Of a stretch of DNA of 64,000 nt, positions 33,209-45,432 are shown in pieces; within the stretch, counting starts at the first letter, position 1, and each line of letters starts with the position of its first letter. The stretch is from NCBI RefSeq assembly GCF_019649055.1, contig NW_026570229.1, positions 2,193,760 through 2,257,759 of the forward strand, written 5' to 3'. The translations under genes and the position numbers were made by a program. The notes beneath the pieces were generated by a model. That model ran no database searches. It was given only the letters and a program-made list of their open reading frames with translations, and was not told where the DNA came from. The stretch comes from Paramacrobiotus metropolitanus. Taxonomy: Eukaryota > Tardigrada > Eutardigrada > Parachela > Macrobiotidae.

Positions 33209-33793
33209 TTTTTGCCTTTTAAGTTCTAACTAGCTCAGTCTTAGGCCTGTTTGTCCGTGCATAAAATAACAAAAGGTAAAATTTGAATATTTATTTTGAT
33301 AAGCCAGTGACAATAAATTTTTAATAAACTTAATTTCGTAAAAAATTTCAGATAAGCCATTAAACTTTAGTCTTTGAGGAAAGCCTAAAAAGTCGAAAAA
33401 TCAAAGTTAAAATTGTCGCTGCGGTAGCCATCGGCGGAGTGACGGTTTGGTGAAGCGTCAGAATTTTCTGCTGAATAAATTTTATCGTTTCTGTTTCAGT
33501 GTTTCTGACGATTCTCGTTTTCAGTTTTGGTCTGTTTTCTCTCACTTTTCTCATTTCTGCGTTTACATTTCCGGTTTTTCCTTTTTTTCTCGAGAAATTA
33601 TTACGGTATTCGAATTTTTTCTGCAGCTTCGATTGACACATCTCAAATCCTTCCTGCAGGGATGCAGCCAAGCTAGCTAACAACATTAGCATCGCTGCCA
33701 TCGCATGATTTCGGCTGACAGTAGATTCTGCGAAGATAATAGTTTTTCGCTTGGGCGGCCCGCGTCTGCCTTCTCTTCCAGCCTTCCTCCAGC
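33209..33793. other. 5S to DTD1 intergenic region
   Basis: AT-rich DNA and, at its end, the DTD1 5' flank. The plus-strand frame 33447-33680 is Phe/Ser-rich low complexity and is not called. Confidence 0.45.
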
Positions 33794-35187
33794 ATGCGCG
33801 CCACCGTCCAGCGTGTTCTGCACGCCTCCGTGCGCCGCGCGGCCCCCTCCGGGGCATCCACCCCCGTGGAGCAGGGCGACGGGGAAAACGTCCAAGGTCC
33901 GACCATCAACAGCATCGGTCCGGGGCTCCTCGTTCTCCTGGGCATCCACCGCGACGACAAGGACGCCGATCTGGAGTGGATGGTCAAGAAGCTGCTGACG
34001 CTCAAGGTCTTCAACGATGACAATAATGCCAGGTGCGGGAACGGCGCTGTATCGGGTTAATTGATAATTTTTGCAGGGTTTTCTGTGATAACAGCCAGTA
34101 TCGTTTAATTTTTATGCTGTTTTCCTGCAATGTTCACCTGTTTAAAAAGTGGAAAAAATTCCGGAAATATTTCGTAGCTTAATGTTTTAAGGATCTCCGA
34201 ATTTTTATTGTTATTTATAAATTATAACTAAAAATATTTTTAATATGTTTCCTTGGTAAATAATTTTTTCTTCGTAAAAAGTTTTGAGAAATTTTTCGCA
34301 GCAAATTGCTTATGCAAAGATTTTCTGAACTTTTATTATTGTCCGTTGTAGATTTTTTTCTGTTAGAATATTTACTTGTTTTTGAAAATAATCTGCTTTC
34401 CTGCTGTTAATGTGTTGAATTTGTAGCGGAAATTTCGTAAAATTTCCTACATTCCTCCACATACTGTATGAAAAAGATTTAATTTATATTCTGCATTTTT
34501 CAAATTTCGTTTTGGCTAGTGCAGCTTGCTGCTTTTGTGAGTAGAAGTGAATTTGAAAATTGAAAGCTTAGCACGAGTGTATCTTCTGAAGTCTCATTTA
34601 GACAGGGGAAAAATTTACGTTAATTAAATGATCTGATTTTTAAATTTATTTTTTTTATTAAGTCATATTCTTCATTTTAAATAAATCAAATTGTTCACAT
34701 TTTTCCCCAGTAATTTCCCTTATGCCTCCAGCGTGTAGAAATTAATACGAAATGTAACTGTAGGTGGAAATTATCTGTGATGGATTTGGGACTGGAAATC
34801 CTGTGCATCAGCCAGTTCACCTTATACGGCCGGACGAATAAAGGCCCGAAGCCGGATTTCCACCTGTCCATGCTGGGACCGGAGAGTCAACCCTTTTATG
34901 AACGCTTTCTGCAGCGCATGGGGGAAATGTACGATGCGGGGAAGATCCAGAAGGGATTTTTCGGTGAGCGGATGATTATCGACAGCCAGATGGACGGGCC
35001 CGTCACCATCGTCCTGGATTCCCCGCAAAAGGACTCCCTCCCGAAACCGGTCATCCAGAAACAACCCAAAATGAATAAGACAGGGAAAAATGTGGAAAAC
35101 GGACCGACGGAGGCTGTGGAAAAGGATGGGAAAGATTTTTCGGATGATGTTAAAAGGAGTCCAGAGTCCACAGAAATATTAAAATAA
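33794..35187 (+). CDS. DTD1: D-aminoacyl-tRNA deacylase (DTD1), 2 exons
   Basis: Exons 33794-34032 and 34764-35187, joined in phase 2 (CCAG|gtgcgg ... tgtag|GTGG), give about 220 residues. DTD removes D-amino acids (and glycine from mischarged tRNA-Ala) from tRNA. Family motifs: MRATVQRVLHASV at the start, LLVLLGIHRDD, the catalytic SQFTLYG, KPDFHLSM and the Gly-Pro motif DGPVTIVLDSP. The usual Asn of the NxGPVT motif is Met here (QMDGPVT). Two additions relative to the roughly 150-209-residue family: about 15 extra residues between strands 1 and 2 (ASTPVEQGDGENVQG) and a C-terminal Lys/Glu-rich tail of about 50 residues after the core. Both additions are low-complexity and probably exposed. 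Confidence 0.93.
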
Positions 35188-36043
35188 TAATAAATATTTT
35201 TTTAAAGAATTATTTTTGCGCTCCGGAGTCGATGTTCCAGTTTTTTTTAAAAAACTTTTTTATCTGATTTATTAATTGGGGATCGATGCGCGTAATGTGT
35301 CAAGCGTGGTGAATTCCGCATTTGCAAACGCGGTGGCAGATAAGAAGCACCTTTTCTGAAGATTTCCTTATATCTGAAATAATGTACGTAGTATCAGTAT
35401 GTGCACAATATAAAAATAGTACTTAAAATTTGAATTAACCGTACATTATTCTTGAGTATTAATTCTCCGAATTTACAAAGTAAGTTTTTTCTAAAATTTC
35501 TCTCCCATTATTTCCAATCTGTGTAAATGATTTACATAAATTTTGAATCATTTTCTTAACATTTCTGTTATAAAAAAACCTTAGTGATTTTGTTAGCGAG
35601 GTAGTTTTTTTTATTTTTTTTACTTAATTACACAATGTACTAACAAAATTCAAAACTTGCGGCTTAATTATTCGAAGTCGTTAGGCGTCCCTCAACGCAA
35701 ATTTAGATGCAAATTCGTTAAGTCTTTATATGCAGATGCAGCACTTCAAGAAAACCAAAAAGTAATCTCCAACTTAACTTACCACAGTTTTATATAACAT
35801 TTTTAAATAATTTTTTAATTTTTATGCTCAGTTTTGAGATTTAATTTCGTAACTTTCATCACACCATCCAATATATACAGCTGCGCAAAATTATATACAA
35901 ACCATTAATTTTAAAGGGAAAAAATTAGAATCTAAAGATTCATTTTTACAGCCAGCGGGTAGCGAATTCACAGGGACATAGCACAATATCCTGAGTACAA
36001 TAACTTGAGAATTATCCGATAAAGAGAAAAATAACAGCCGCTT
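35188..36043. other. Intergenic between convergent DTD1 and FBXO25/32
   Basis: Strongly AT-rich, with 3' UTR sequences of both genes. No gene or repeat recognised. Confidence 0.55.
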
Positions 36044-39000
36044 TTATAATGAGAAGAATTCCAAGAAAGCCCGTGGTGAAATGGGAATGGGTTGTTTGTG
36101 GGTGAAATGCGCGCGCCAGGCTGCGCTGCTCCTGTCGTCGGCCAGCACCGGGCACGGATGACCGTAGGACTGCCAAAACAGGGTGCGACAATGCAGACAC
36201 AGCTGCAGTGTCTCCGCGTACGTCTCCTTCAGTCCGAAAAATCTACCAAATTATTTACCATTAATTAACCGATGAAAAACACTGAGATTAAACATAACAA
36301 TATCCATCATACAAAGTAAATAAGAAAAAAAAATTTTACGTAAACAGAAAAAAATCTTTCAAACGTCGGCCTAATTTCACAGCAATTTAATTTCAATTTG
36401 TAGGATTTTTAAGAAAATTGCTCAAAATTCAAACAAGAAAACAGAGTACATTCAAACAAATTCCACATCAGTGAAAAAATTTGGAGAAAGTGCACTACTT
36501 AACCGACAAAAATATGGAAATAATCAAACGATATGAATCACAACGAATTACAGAAATTCAATTAAGCACAGAAATCGATATAATGGATTAATAATTTATC
36601 AGTAAAACCGGCAATAGGCAAACGATTCCAATCAAAACGATTTACAAAAGCAAGCTGCATTTTAAAAATTTACAAATAATTAATGAACAATAAAAAATCG
36701 CAAAGTTCCATGTGAAAAACAGGAAATTAATCAGTACTTGGTAAGTCAAATGTCGGTAATGGCACAATAAAATTCGCAAAACTGCGGTTAAATTAATACT
36801 GCAAATTAAATTATTAAATTGCAAAACCTAAAGTCATTAAACTAAAAGTAAATTAAACTGCAAAAATTCTGCGGAAATAAATTAAAAAAAGGGAACATTT
36901 TCAGTAACGATGCGCACCGTTTCAAGCGATGATACATGTCTTCCCAGTCTTTCTCCGTACAGTCGCTTCCCGCATTATTCTGGCAGGTTTTGGCCACCTG
37001 CGCCAGCTGACCGGCGTCGAAATGGAAGAAACACAATTCCTTCCACAGCCGCTGCTCGTCGAAGAGATGCCCGAATTTGGAGGGACTGGCCGGTAGGGCT
37101 GCCGCGCAGCGGATCAGGTCGTGGTGATCCGACAGACACAGCAGGATTAGACGCATGCACTCCTCCGGCAGATCGGTCAACACGGCTTGATTACACTCGG
37201 TGCTCTGCAGAATAAAAATAGAAATTATTACAAACTTCTGGCTACCTTTTAATATAAAAAGTTCATCAAGGAAATTAAATTATGAATTAACTGCACAGCA
37301 GAATTTTAAATTAACACAAACAGATTTTAATTCAGCGACATAAGAAAATTAAGAGGAAATAAAAAAAGAGAAAAATTACGAGGCATTATCATTAGATCAG
37401 TAAAATTAAATATTAAATTAGTAAAATTAAATATTAAAAATACGCAAATAAAATATGTAAGTAACTAATTGCAATAAGTTATTTAAAATGAAAAAGAGGA
37501 TATTCACGGAAATAAATCACAGCCACATAATTCACCAACGCTGTTACACTGCTTAACAGATAAATATTCACAAGTAATAAATTAATATTATTAAAATCAC
37601 CATTAAGGAAAATGTTACCTGGTGCACAATGAGATCATCCATCACGTGATTCCACTGCTGCAGCCGCATTTTATGACCCTTCCACAGCAATTCACTGCCG
37701 ACATGCTTCCCCCAGCTCATCTTCGATTCCTCCATGGCTTCGTTCAGATCCCGCATTAATTGCCGAATTATATGCACATTCTGCTGCGTACACACAACTA
37801 AAATTTAAAAAAAAAATAACGTGTAAGAAAATGATCGAATACAATTAAACACAATTTCTAAAATGAATAAAAATAAAACATAATTAAGTAAAATTAAAAA
37901 CAATGCATAAATAACGAAATAAAGTGATAATAAGATAAAACTAATGAATAAATAACAAATTTAATTAAAATAACGACGTTCAGATCATACGAACCAGTCA
38001 TTTCTGAGCAACAGTAATAAAAACACGCATTTTTTGAAATACGAGTAATCATCATGACTCAAAGGGATTAACAAAGAAACACTGTCATCGAAAAGATTTT
38101 AAAAAATAAATACAAGCGAAATAAATACAAGTGCATCCGGATTAACGTGTTCAAGCGGTAACCACCGGCTTTTTCTGCCGAAATTACAGCGTTCAGACCT
38201 TAATCACAGAGGAAAAAAGTCGAACAGGAAATGCCGGCTGTATTTGACAATTCGAACAGCGTCAACGTTCGCTTGTTGACTGATCAGTCTGTGTGCCGCT
38301 CACCTTGAGTGACCACGTGGTCCAGGGTGCTGAACAGCAGTTTCTGCGCTTGGCCGCCCAATGAGGCGAGTTTTTCCGAGATCAGCACGTCAAGAACCTG
38401 CGGATCGTGGCGTTAATTCCGTGTAAAAATAATACTGTAAATATCTGAATAATTTATTATTAATTCATTGATAAAATACCTTGCACACGTAGTTGAACCG
38501 GCGCAGATCCCGCACAGCGCCGCAAAAATCCAATTTCCAGAAGGCTTCCGATAGACTGACGTATGCGGTGTTCTGCGTAGAAAACAAATAAATCAAGGCA
38601 CCAAACATATTGAAAAATCAGCCAGTTGGACCTAAATTTATTCGGACCTTATTTATTTTTATTTAAAATTTACCTAAATATTTTGTTCCAATTTATCTAC
38701 ATACTTATTTGAATTTATTCTAAATGTGAAGTTATTTGAAAATTAATAACCTGAACCAAAACTCTATTTTTTGTATGATTAATTTTATAATTCTATTTAA
38801 TTTGTTTGACAGAAATGACTTTAGGAATTAAAATAATCTGAAGTGTAAACAGCTCTAATCAATCGAGACATTCTCAAAATGTTCGGATTTAATCAGAAAG
38901 ACACCGGAAATGAGCCAGAAATTTTCCAAATAACTTTAATAAAAAGGAAAAATTGTTTTAAAAATAAAAAAAGACATTACGGAACTGCCAATAAAAAACC

Positions 39001-39323
39001 GAAGGAACAAATCCTGTAATTGAACGCACCTCCCGCGATGTACGTTTGGCAATGTGACAATGCGGCTGGTACACTGTCACCGCGTTGCCGTGGTCACCGG
39101 ACTCCTTCCCCACCACTTCCGGTGGCGCGTCCCGATCCTCCGCGGCACACCGGCGCCCGCTGTGGACGTTATTCTCCTTGGACGAATCGTCCGAATCCTC
39201 GGAGACACTGTTCTCGCGGGAGCGCCCAACGCTCTCCAGGATCTTGGTGCGCTCCCAGCTGCCGGTGGGCGTTTTCATCCAGTGCTCACCCGGCGACCGC
39301 CAGTCCAGCCCGATAAAGGGCAT
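36044..39323 (-). CDS. FBXO32: F-box protein of the FBXO25/FBXO32 (atrogin-1/MAFbx) family, 6 exons
   Basis: Exons (transcript order): 39323-39030, 38572-38480, 38397-38304, 37797-37619, 37204-36918, 36242-36044; all phases agree, about 381 residues (human FBXO32 355, FBXO25 367). This SCF ubiquitin-ligase substrate adaptor binds SKP1 through its F-box. Evidence: the family start MPFIGLDWRSPGEHWMKT, an acidic Ser-rich insert in exon 1, LSEAFWKLDF and RRFNYVCK in the helical middle part, the F-box in exon 5 (VLTDLPEECMRLILLCLSD ... RLWKELCFFHF), and the C-terminal ETLQLCLHC ... PISPRAFLEFF. It is equally related to FBXO25 and FBXO32 because it probably predates their vertebrate split. An acceptor lies 4 nt before the ATG (attcag|GAGC), so a 5'-UTR intron exists and the promoter is further upstream. 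Confidence 0.93.
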
Positions 39324-41529
39324 GCTCCTGAATTTCCACAAATTACGCAAAAATAAAAAAATAAAAACCGGCAAATTTTCAAAGTAAAAATAAATAATCA
39401 AAATGAGCCGTTCTTGTCCAGCGTTTTCACTATGTCTGTCAGTCTTATGATCGTTATGCAATTTGTTAAGTGTTTTTCATCAGTGTTCTTTTTTTAATTA
39501 AATCGCTTTTTAAATTCTGATGCGTCAACATCCGCGCACAAATAATATTTAATACTGGTACAACAGTAACTAAATTATTTACAAATTAAAATGACCATTA
39601 GTCCATACTGATTAGGCTAGAATTAATTTTTAATACAGTTAATAAAGTTAAAAATCCAGCTAAATATTACCGGAAGTTGGAGCAATCGGCTTTTGCCGCT
39701 GTTAATACCGTAATATTTTTTCGAATTCTAAGTAATACCGAAGAACCAGAAATCAGACTAATTCAATTATTCAACAAAATAACCCGCAAATATTCAACGT
39801 AAATCGTTCGCAAATTTAAAAAATTCTTTATTATTAATTTTTAAAACTAAAATAATTTACTTTGCACAATTAACACTGGAAAAAAAGGCTTCTGATTAAA
39901 AACCATGAAAGCAAGGTTTATAAAAATAAAAAAGCCATTTAATAAAAACAGTTGTACAATACAGCGTTCGTTTTTCGTCGGTATTATAAAATGCGAGAAA
40001 ATTGCCGACGCGTCGTCACAAAGGAGTGAAATGCGAGCTGGCCCGTTTTCGCGCGGATCGATAGTTCGGCATGTGAGTAAAAACAGCGCGAACGTGGCCT
40101 TCGCCATCGACAGTCGACCCGTTCGATACGGCTGTGTGTCTCGCGGAAAAAGCTCGTCACTTTCGCAGTGTTATTAAATATCGCACAAATGGATAGGCCC
40201 TTACGTAATACAACAGCTGCCAATTGAGCGAAGGAAATTCACCCGTCCATTAAATTGTTCGGTAAAAAGATGCCCGCCAGCTAAATGTGATACGCTGTAT
40301 TATGAAGGCAATTTTTTCCAGCTCGTTGAATCGGTTTAATTTCACAACGAAATTACTAATTACCGGAAATTTCAAAAATTCAGCAAAATAACTCGCAAAT
40401 GTTCACCATAAATCGGTTGCAAAAATTAAAACAATTTATACAATTGAAATCGAAAATAATACAGAAAATCCTGAACGCAAAAATAAATTTTAAAAAATTG
40501 TTAACAAAAAATCGAAGCTAAAAATTACAAAAAATGATAATATTCACGAAAAACAGAACTTTAAATACCGTAAAAAAATTTACCAAAGTAAATGCCGCGA
40601 TGTCGAGAAACTTCACGCAGCAAGAATTTTTTTTCACAATTTTTTAAATCAAGTAAATAACAAGAATTCTAGTTTAAGCGCAAAGCTAGGAAAATTATTA
40701 TTTTTTAATTTTTTACGTATTATTTTTCCCACTTACAAGAATGCAAGGAAAACACGATGATTTTCCTTTCCTGAATTCTGATGCCAAGGTTGCCAGACCG
40801 CGATAATAAAGCAAGGCTCCGACGCGATAAGCTGTGATAAATGGGACTGATAACGAATATCTTGATCCTTTGTGGCAGCCCCAACAGCGATTGCGTTGAC
40901 CGATTGGAAATTCCGTAAAAACAGCCACAAATCAAAACGGGCACAACAAATGTGCTTTTATCAGGGATTCAAGTAACACTGTAACAAGTTAACAACCATA
41001 AACTGCAATTCACAGGGCAACACCACAAGGCAGCGTCAAAAACATAAAACTTTAAAGTGTATTTAAAAGGATTGACAAGAATTTAAAATCAAAAAATAAA
41101 ATAAAGCGCTTTTGAGTTTTACAGGCAGACTGGAAAAATGCAGACTGATGCGATGGAAAAAGCACGTGCTGGCCGTTTGCAAACAAGTCGAAGCGCACCA
41201 GCTGACATGACGCATTGCCAATGCAACAAAAAACGGGTGACTCACGCGGTAGTTCACAGGGCGTAGCACGCCGAACTGCTCCTCAATCGTTGTCCAGCTG
41301 CGAATCTGCAAATTGTTTTGTTTTTATAAAAACTTTTTTTGCTCCATAGTGTGGACTACGGAGCAAAGAAAATTTCGATGCAACATGTCTTTTTACACAT
41401 CGAGAGGATTGAGTATTACTTAATGCGACAGCACTTCCTTGTTGTTGAACAACAAAAATAAAAAATCCCAACACGCAAATTTTCGACAGCGGACAGATCA
41501 TTTCAAACGTTATAAATATTTAAGCATTC
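39324..41529. other. 5' region of FBXO25/32 with possible untranslated exons
   Basis: No independent gene is recognised. The acceptor just before the FBXO25/32 ATG requires an upstream exon. One candidate is 41294-41247 (minus), a 48-nt GC-richer segment bounded by tttgcag and a good donor (CGC|gtgagt). Another is the segment ending at about 40740 with donor tt|gtaagt (minus). Both have an open frame, but no peptide similarity is seen, so they may be untranslated exons or part of an unknown gene. Confidence 0.35.
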
Positions 41530-41647
41530 GTCTACGACCATACCACGTAGAAAACTCCCGATCCCGTTCGATCTCGGAAGATAACCTACGTCGGGCCCGG
41601 TTAGTACTTGGATGGGTGACCGCTTGGGAACACCGGGTGTTGTAGGC
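41530..41647 (+). rRNA. 5S rRNA gene (copy 11)
   Basis: 118 nt, consensus except for the 3' end GTAGGC instead of GTAGAC, which keeps the terminal stem by a G-U pair. T5 terminator and upstream TATAAATA-like element present. Confidence 0.92.
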
Positions 41648-41813
41648 TTTTTGCCTTTTATAGACGGCTTTTTATTCTGTTGGCTTATTATACGTGTACT
41701 TACTGATTTTCGTTATCTTTTCTTAATTATTCAATATTTAAATTAAAGTGGCTTTATTAATTGTGCCGGGTTGATTCGGCATCACAACCGGCGCTATAAA
41801 TATCTGAGCATTC

Positions 41814-41931
41814 GTCTACGACCATACCACGTAGAAAACTCCCGATCCCGTTCGATCTCGGAAGATAACCTACGTCGGGCCCGGTTAGTACTTGGATGGG
41901 TGACCGCTTGGGAACACCGGGTGTTGTAGGC
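41814..41931 (+). rRNA. 5S rRNA gene (copy 12)
   Basis: 118 nt, identical in type to copy 11 including GTAGGC. The spacer before it is nearly identical to the spacer after it, so copies 11-13 come from recent tandem duplication of a 284-285-bp unit. Confidence 0.93.
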
Positions 41932-42098
41932 TTTTTGCCTTTTATAGACGGCTTTTTATTCTGTTGGCTTATTATACGTGTACTTACTGATTTTCGTTAT
42001 CTTTTCTTAATTATTCAATATTTAAATTAAAGTGGCTTTTATTAATTGTGCCGGGTTGATTCGGCATCACAACCGGCGCTATAAATATCTGAGCATTC

Positions 42099-42216
42099 GT
42101 CTACGACCATACCACGTAGAAAACTCCCGATCCCGTTCGATCTCGGAAGATAACCTACGTCGGGCCCGGTTAGTACTTGGATGGGTGATCGCTTGGGAAC
42201 ACCGGGTGTTGTAGAC
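42099..42216 (+). rRNA. 5S rRNA gene (copy 13)
   Basis: 118 nt with GGGTGATCGC for GGGTGACCGC and a weak terminator (gacattttg). The 3' flank resembles that of copy 4 at 19.8 kb (ccctttaactaaacggctttctgg), while the 5' flank is the local unit, suggesting recombination between clusters. Confidence 0.88.
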
Positions 42217-42382
42217 ATTTTGCCCTTTAACTAAACGGCTTTCTGGTTTAATAGCTAACTACACTTGTTTTATTTATATTTTGTCAATTATTCACACAAA
42301 TGTATTTAATTAAAATGGCTTTTTAACAATTGTGCCGGCTTGGCTTGCCATCACAACCGGCGTCATAAATATTTAAGCATTT

Positions 42383-42409
42383 GTCTACGACCATACCACG
42401 TAGAAAACT
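42383..42409 (+). pseudogene. 5S rRNA 5' fragment
   Basis: Exactly the first 27 nt of the 5S gene (to GTAGAAAACT), then a jump to 3' spacer-like sequence. The missing interior suggests a deletion. Confidence 0.8.
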
Positions 42410-42622
42410 TTTAGATTTCTTTTTGGCCTGTTAGTTAACTATACTTATTTTATTTACATTTTATTTAATATTTACGCAAATGTGTTTAACTAATTCGCTC
42501 TTTAAAAATTGTACCGTGTTGACTCTTCATCACAACCGGTGTTGTTAATCTCATAGCAATGATAGCATTGCTGTGGTCTTGTTTATATGATTAAAATAGT
42601 AAATTTCCTAATGATAGCATTC

Positions 42623-42655
42623 GTTTACGATTATACCACGCAGTAGAAAACTCCT
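42623..42655 (+). pseudogene. Degenerate 5S rRNA 5' fragment
   Basis: gtttacgattataccacgc followed by gtagaaaactcc resembles the 5S start with substitutions and a small insertion. The remainder is absent. Confidence 0.6.
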
Positions 42656-43238
42656 CGACGTCGACGGCTTTTTGGCATGCTAGCTAATGGTAAATACACT
42701 CGTACTGGTGCAGTCGTGCGACTCGTGCGTAAAGAAACAAATCAGTTTTCCTTAAATAGATTTTACGTTTACAATTTACTACGTTTACAATTTACTTGTA
42801 AGTTGTAGTTATATTTGTCAATTTATGAACGCATTCCAGCTTTTATTACTTAAACACTTTCAGTCATGCTAAAAACAAATGATAAAATCAAATCCAACAT
42901 TTTCCCTGTTAAGTGAGCATTACACGCGCTAAAATCAAAATGGACAACAACCTCTCCAATCATCACATCAAATGCAGCAACAATCCAGTTTCCGGGGTCA
43001 GTCTGGCGACGAATAGTTTTGTTTCTGACGGTATCAATCGGCAAACAATTTCTCCCCGAACAGGGATGAGATCAACAAAGGAACTCGCTTATTCCCAACA
43101 AAACAACCAGGCGTCCGTTCGGCTTCTCACAGGACGGAAGGAGGGTTTTAAAATCTTTGCAAGGACAACCGCGTTGCATTAAAATGAATACTGCCTAATC
43201 CAGGTCAAAACGGCCCAGCTGTCTTCCGGTGGGACTCT
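42656..43238. other. Intergenic; no supported gene
   Basis: Frames on both strands (42913-43182 plus, 43044-42850 minus) are open but have no recognisable family. The 3' UTR of the ARL5 gene occupies the right part. Confidence 0.4.
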
Positions 43239-45432
43239 TCACCGCGTCACGTGGTTGGCCATCCATTCCAAGCCTTTGAAAAGCCTACAACATCCGAAAT
43301 ATTCCCGCAATTAAATAAAACAGAATATTTAAAGAAAGAAAAACTAGAAAATTCAAAATATTCGTATACAGTTAAACAAATCAGTATTTTAACTTAAATT
43401 TCTTCGCTCAATCACTACACGATTAACCTGAAGTGAGGAAAACAGGTACTGATAATTATAATAATATTAAATTTTTATAATAATTAATGAACTAGCAAAA
43501 TGCTGAAGTGAAAATTCACACAAAGGGCAGAAACACAGAAATTTCCATTTTTGAACATCAGTACCTTTTATTCCTTAGAAATTAGAATATTTACTTTTTT
43601 TATGGAGTTACTACACGATTAATTTGGTAAAAATTGATATTTAGCGGGAACTATCCAAATTCAAAGCAAAACTAAATTAATTAGACAAAAAATAAAATTT
43701 TAATGCGGTGTCCTTGTATCAAAAGTTTTTATGGAATTAGTGCAGGATTAATTTGGGGAAAATGATATTATTTTTATAAAAGCTACAAATCCAAATTCGG
43801 GGACAACTAAAAATCGCACAAGAGGAATTTGCCGGAAGTAAAAACAGTATTTGTTTGTACGTTAATATTACCCTTCGCCGGTTAGTGCACTGCAGGCCTG
43901 AATCTGCCAGCGGTGGGTTTTGATGCTGGTCAGATTGAGCAGACTCGACAGTTCCGAGGCTGACATGGCGCCTTTCAGGTCCTGCTTGTTGGCAAACACC
44001 AGCAGATTGGCTTTCCTCAAGTCCTACATACCGGCAGCAACATGTACATGTCCGTGCATAAAAGCTATCGCTAATTTGACTGCACTTGACGATCGTTATG
44101 CCGGTGCAACAATCGGAAAACGGTGCAGATTGATTTTGCATGTGTTGCGTAACGGCGCTTACCTCGTGCGCAAGAATTTTGTATAATTCCTCCTTCACTA
44201 ACGGGACGCGATCGCGATCCATACAGTCCACCACCAAGACAATAAACTGCAAGGGAAAAACCAGTCAAAATAGAAGATAAATGTTCTTATCCCACCGAAA
44301 CCGATGAAATATAACAAATATAGCAAATAATTATAAATGCGAAAATTCAATAATTTTACAGCACAATAATCCGAATCAAAAAACGAAGCAGACTAACCAA
44401 GAAAAAAACAACAAAATTCTATAAATAAGAAAACACACGAGACAAAAATTTAATAATATCATAATGAAGAATGCGCAACAAACATTCGGAAAAATTTTAG
44501 AAAATAAGATTGCCCAAAGAAACGAGAAAATAAATTTCTGAGAATCGTCACAAAATTAAACAAAATTCGCGTATCACACCGAAGCAGACACTCGGCGCAA
44601 AACAAAACGGCAAATGCTAAATTAAATCCAACAATTATCATTTACGGTACAGAAAAAATTGTAATAAAAACATCCGGGCGATTTTTCAATGTAAAATAAT
44701 TCTCGCTGACACGGGGAGACGAAATGGAGTATCGAAAAGAGACAAATGGATGCTTCGGACGTACCTGTGTACCGGAGTAGTAGCAGGTCCAGCTGGGCCG
44801 CAGACTGTCCTGTCCGGCCAGATCCCACATGACGAACTTCATGTTCTTCCACTTGAGCTCCTCCACGTTACTGCCGATGGTCGGCGTGGTGTGCACCACC
44901 TCCCGCATCGTCCTAATCACACGACCACCATGCACAATCAACCACCATAAAAAAAATTTAATTTTTATCAGCTGATTTTTGGTGAATTCCCAACTTACAG
45001 CTGATACAGGATGGTCGTTTTTCCCGCATTATCCAGCCCCAGAATCAGTACTTTATGCTCTACAAAATCGGGAAAAAAATAAAACTATAAGAAGAAGACT
45101 CACGATGATTATGATCCGAAAACGTCGAACGATAAAAATATAAAAAATCCGAAAAATGTTTCTGCCAGTGCTCTTGACCGATAACATCTGCTGATTTCAT
45201 TGTTCAAACCCAAAAACGTCAAGATAAAATAATAAAAAAGTCCGCGAGACGCATCGGCTAATCAGTCGTGTGATCAGTGACAGAGAGCAGAGTCTTGTTT
45301 GAAGGATTGATCAGCGCGCTGCGCTGCTTGTCAGCAAACAAATCGTTATCAGAGCGTGCGCTATGTGTGTCAACACGCATCCTCACCTTCTCCACTGAAC
45401 ATATTCCACAATTTCGCGAATAATATCCCCAT
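43239..45432 (-). CDS. ARL5: ARF-like small GTPase ARL5, 6 exons
   Basis: Exons (transcript order): 45432-45387, 45059-44999, 44912-44765, 44246-44163, 44023-43872, 43284-43239; phases agree and give 178 residues (human ARL5A 179). It is a trans-Golgi GTPase that recruits tethering factors. Motifs: N-myristoylation glycine (MGILFAKLW), P-loop GLDNAGKTT, switch [14 protein letters not shown]3 [10 protein letters not shown], the guanine-specificity NKQD, and the C-terminal GLEWMANHV. The G3 element reads DLAGQ where human ARL5 has DIGGQ, a change shared by some ARF-like proteins. The divergent neighbour upstream is the retrotransposon at 45.9 kb. Confidence 0.95.

Noticed and set aside
33360-34023. 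Minus-strand ORFs of up to 165 codons over DTD1 exon 1
   Set aside because: Antisense shadows of the GC-rich DTD1 exon, which has clear family motifs on the plus strand.
42032-42214. 60-68-codon ORFs over 5S genes, repeated in several clusters (also 41439-41645 and 14189-14383)
   Set aside because: They translate the 5S rRNA genes and their spacers; repetition reflects rRNA copies, not a protein family.
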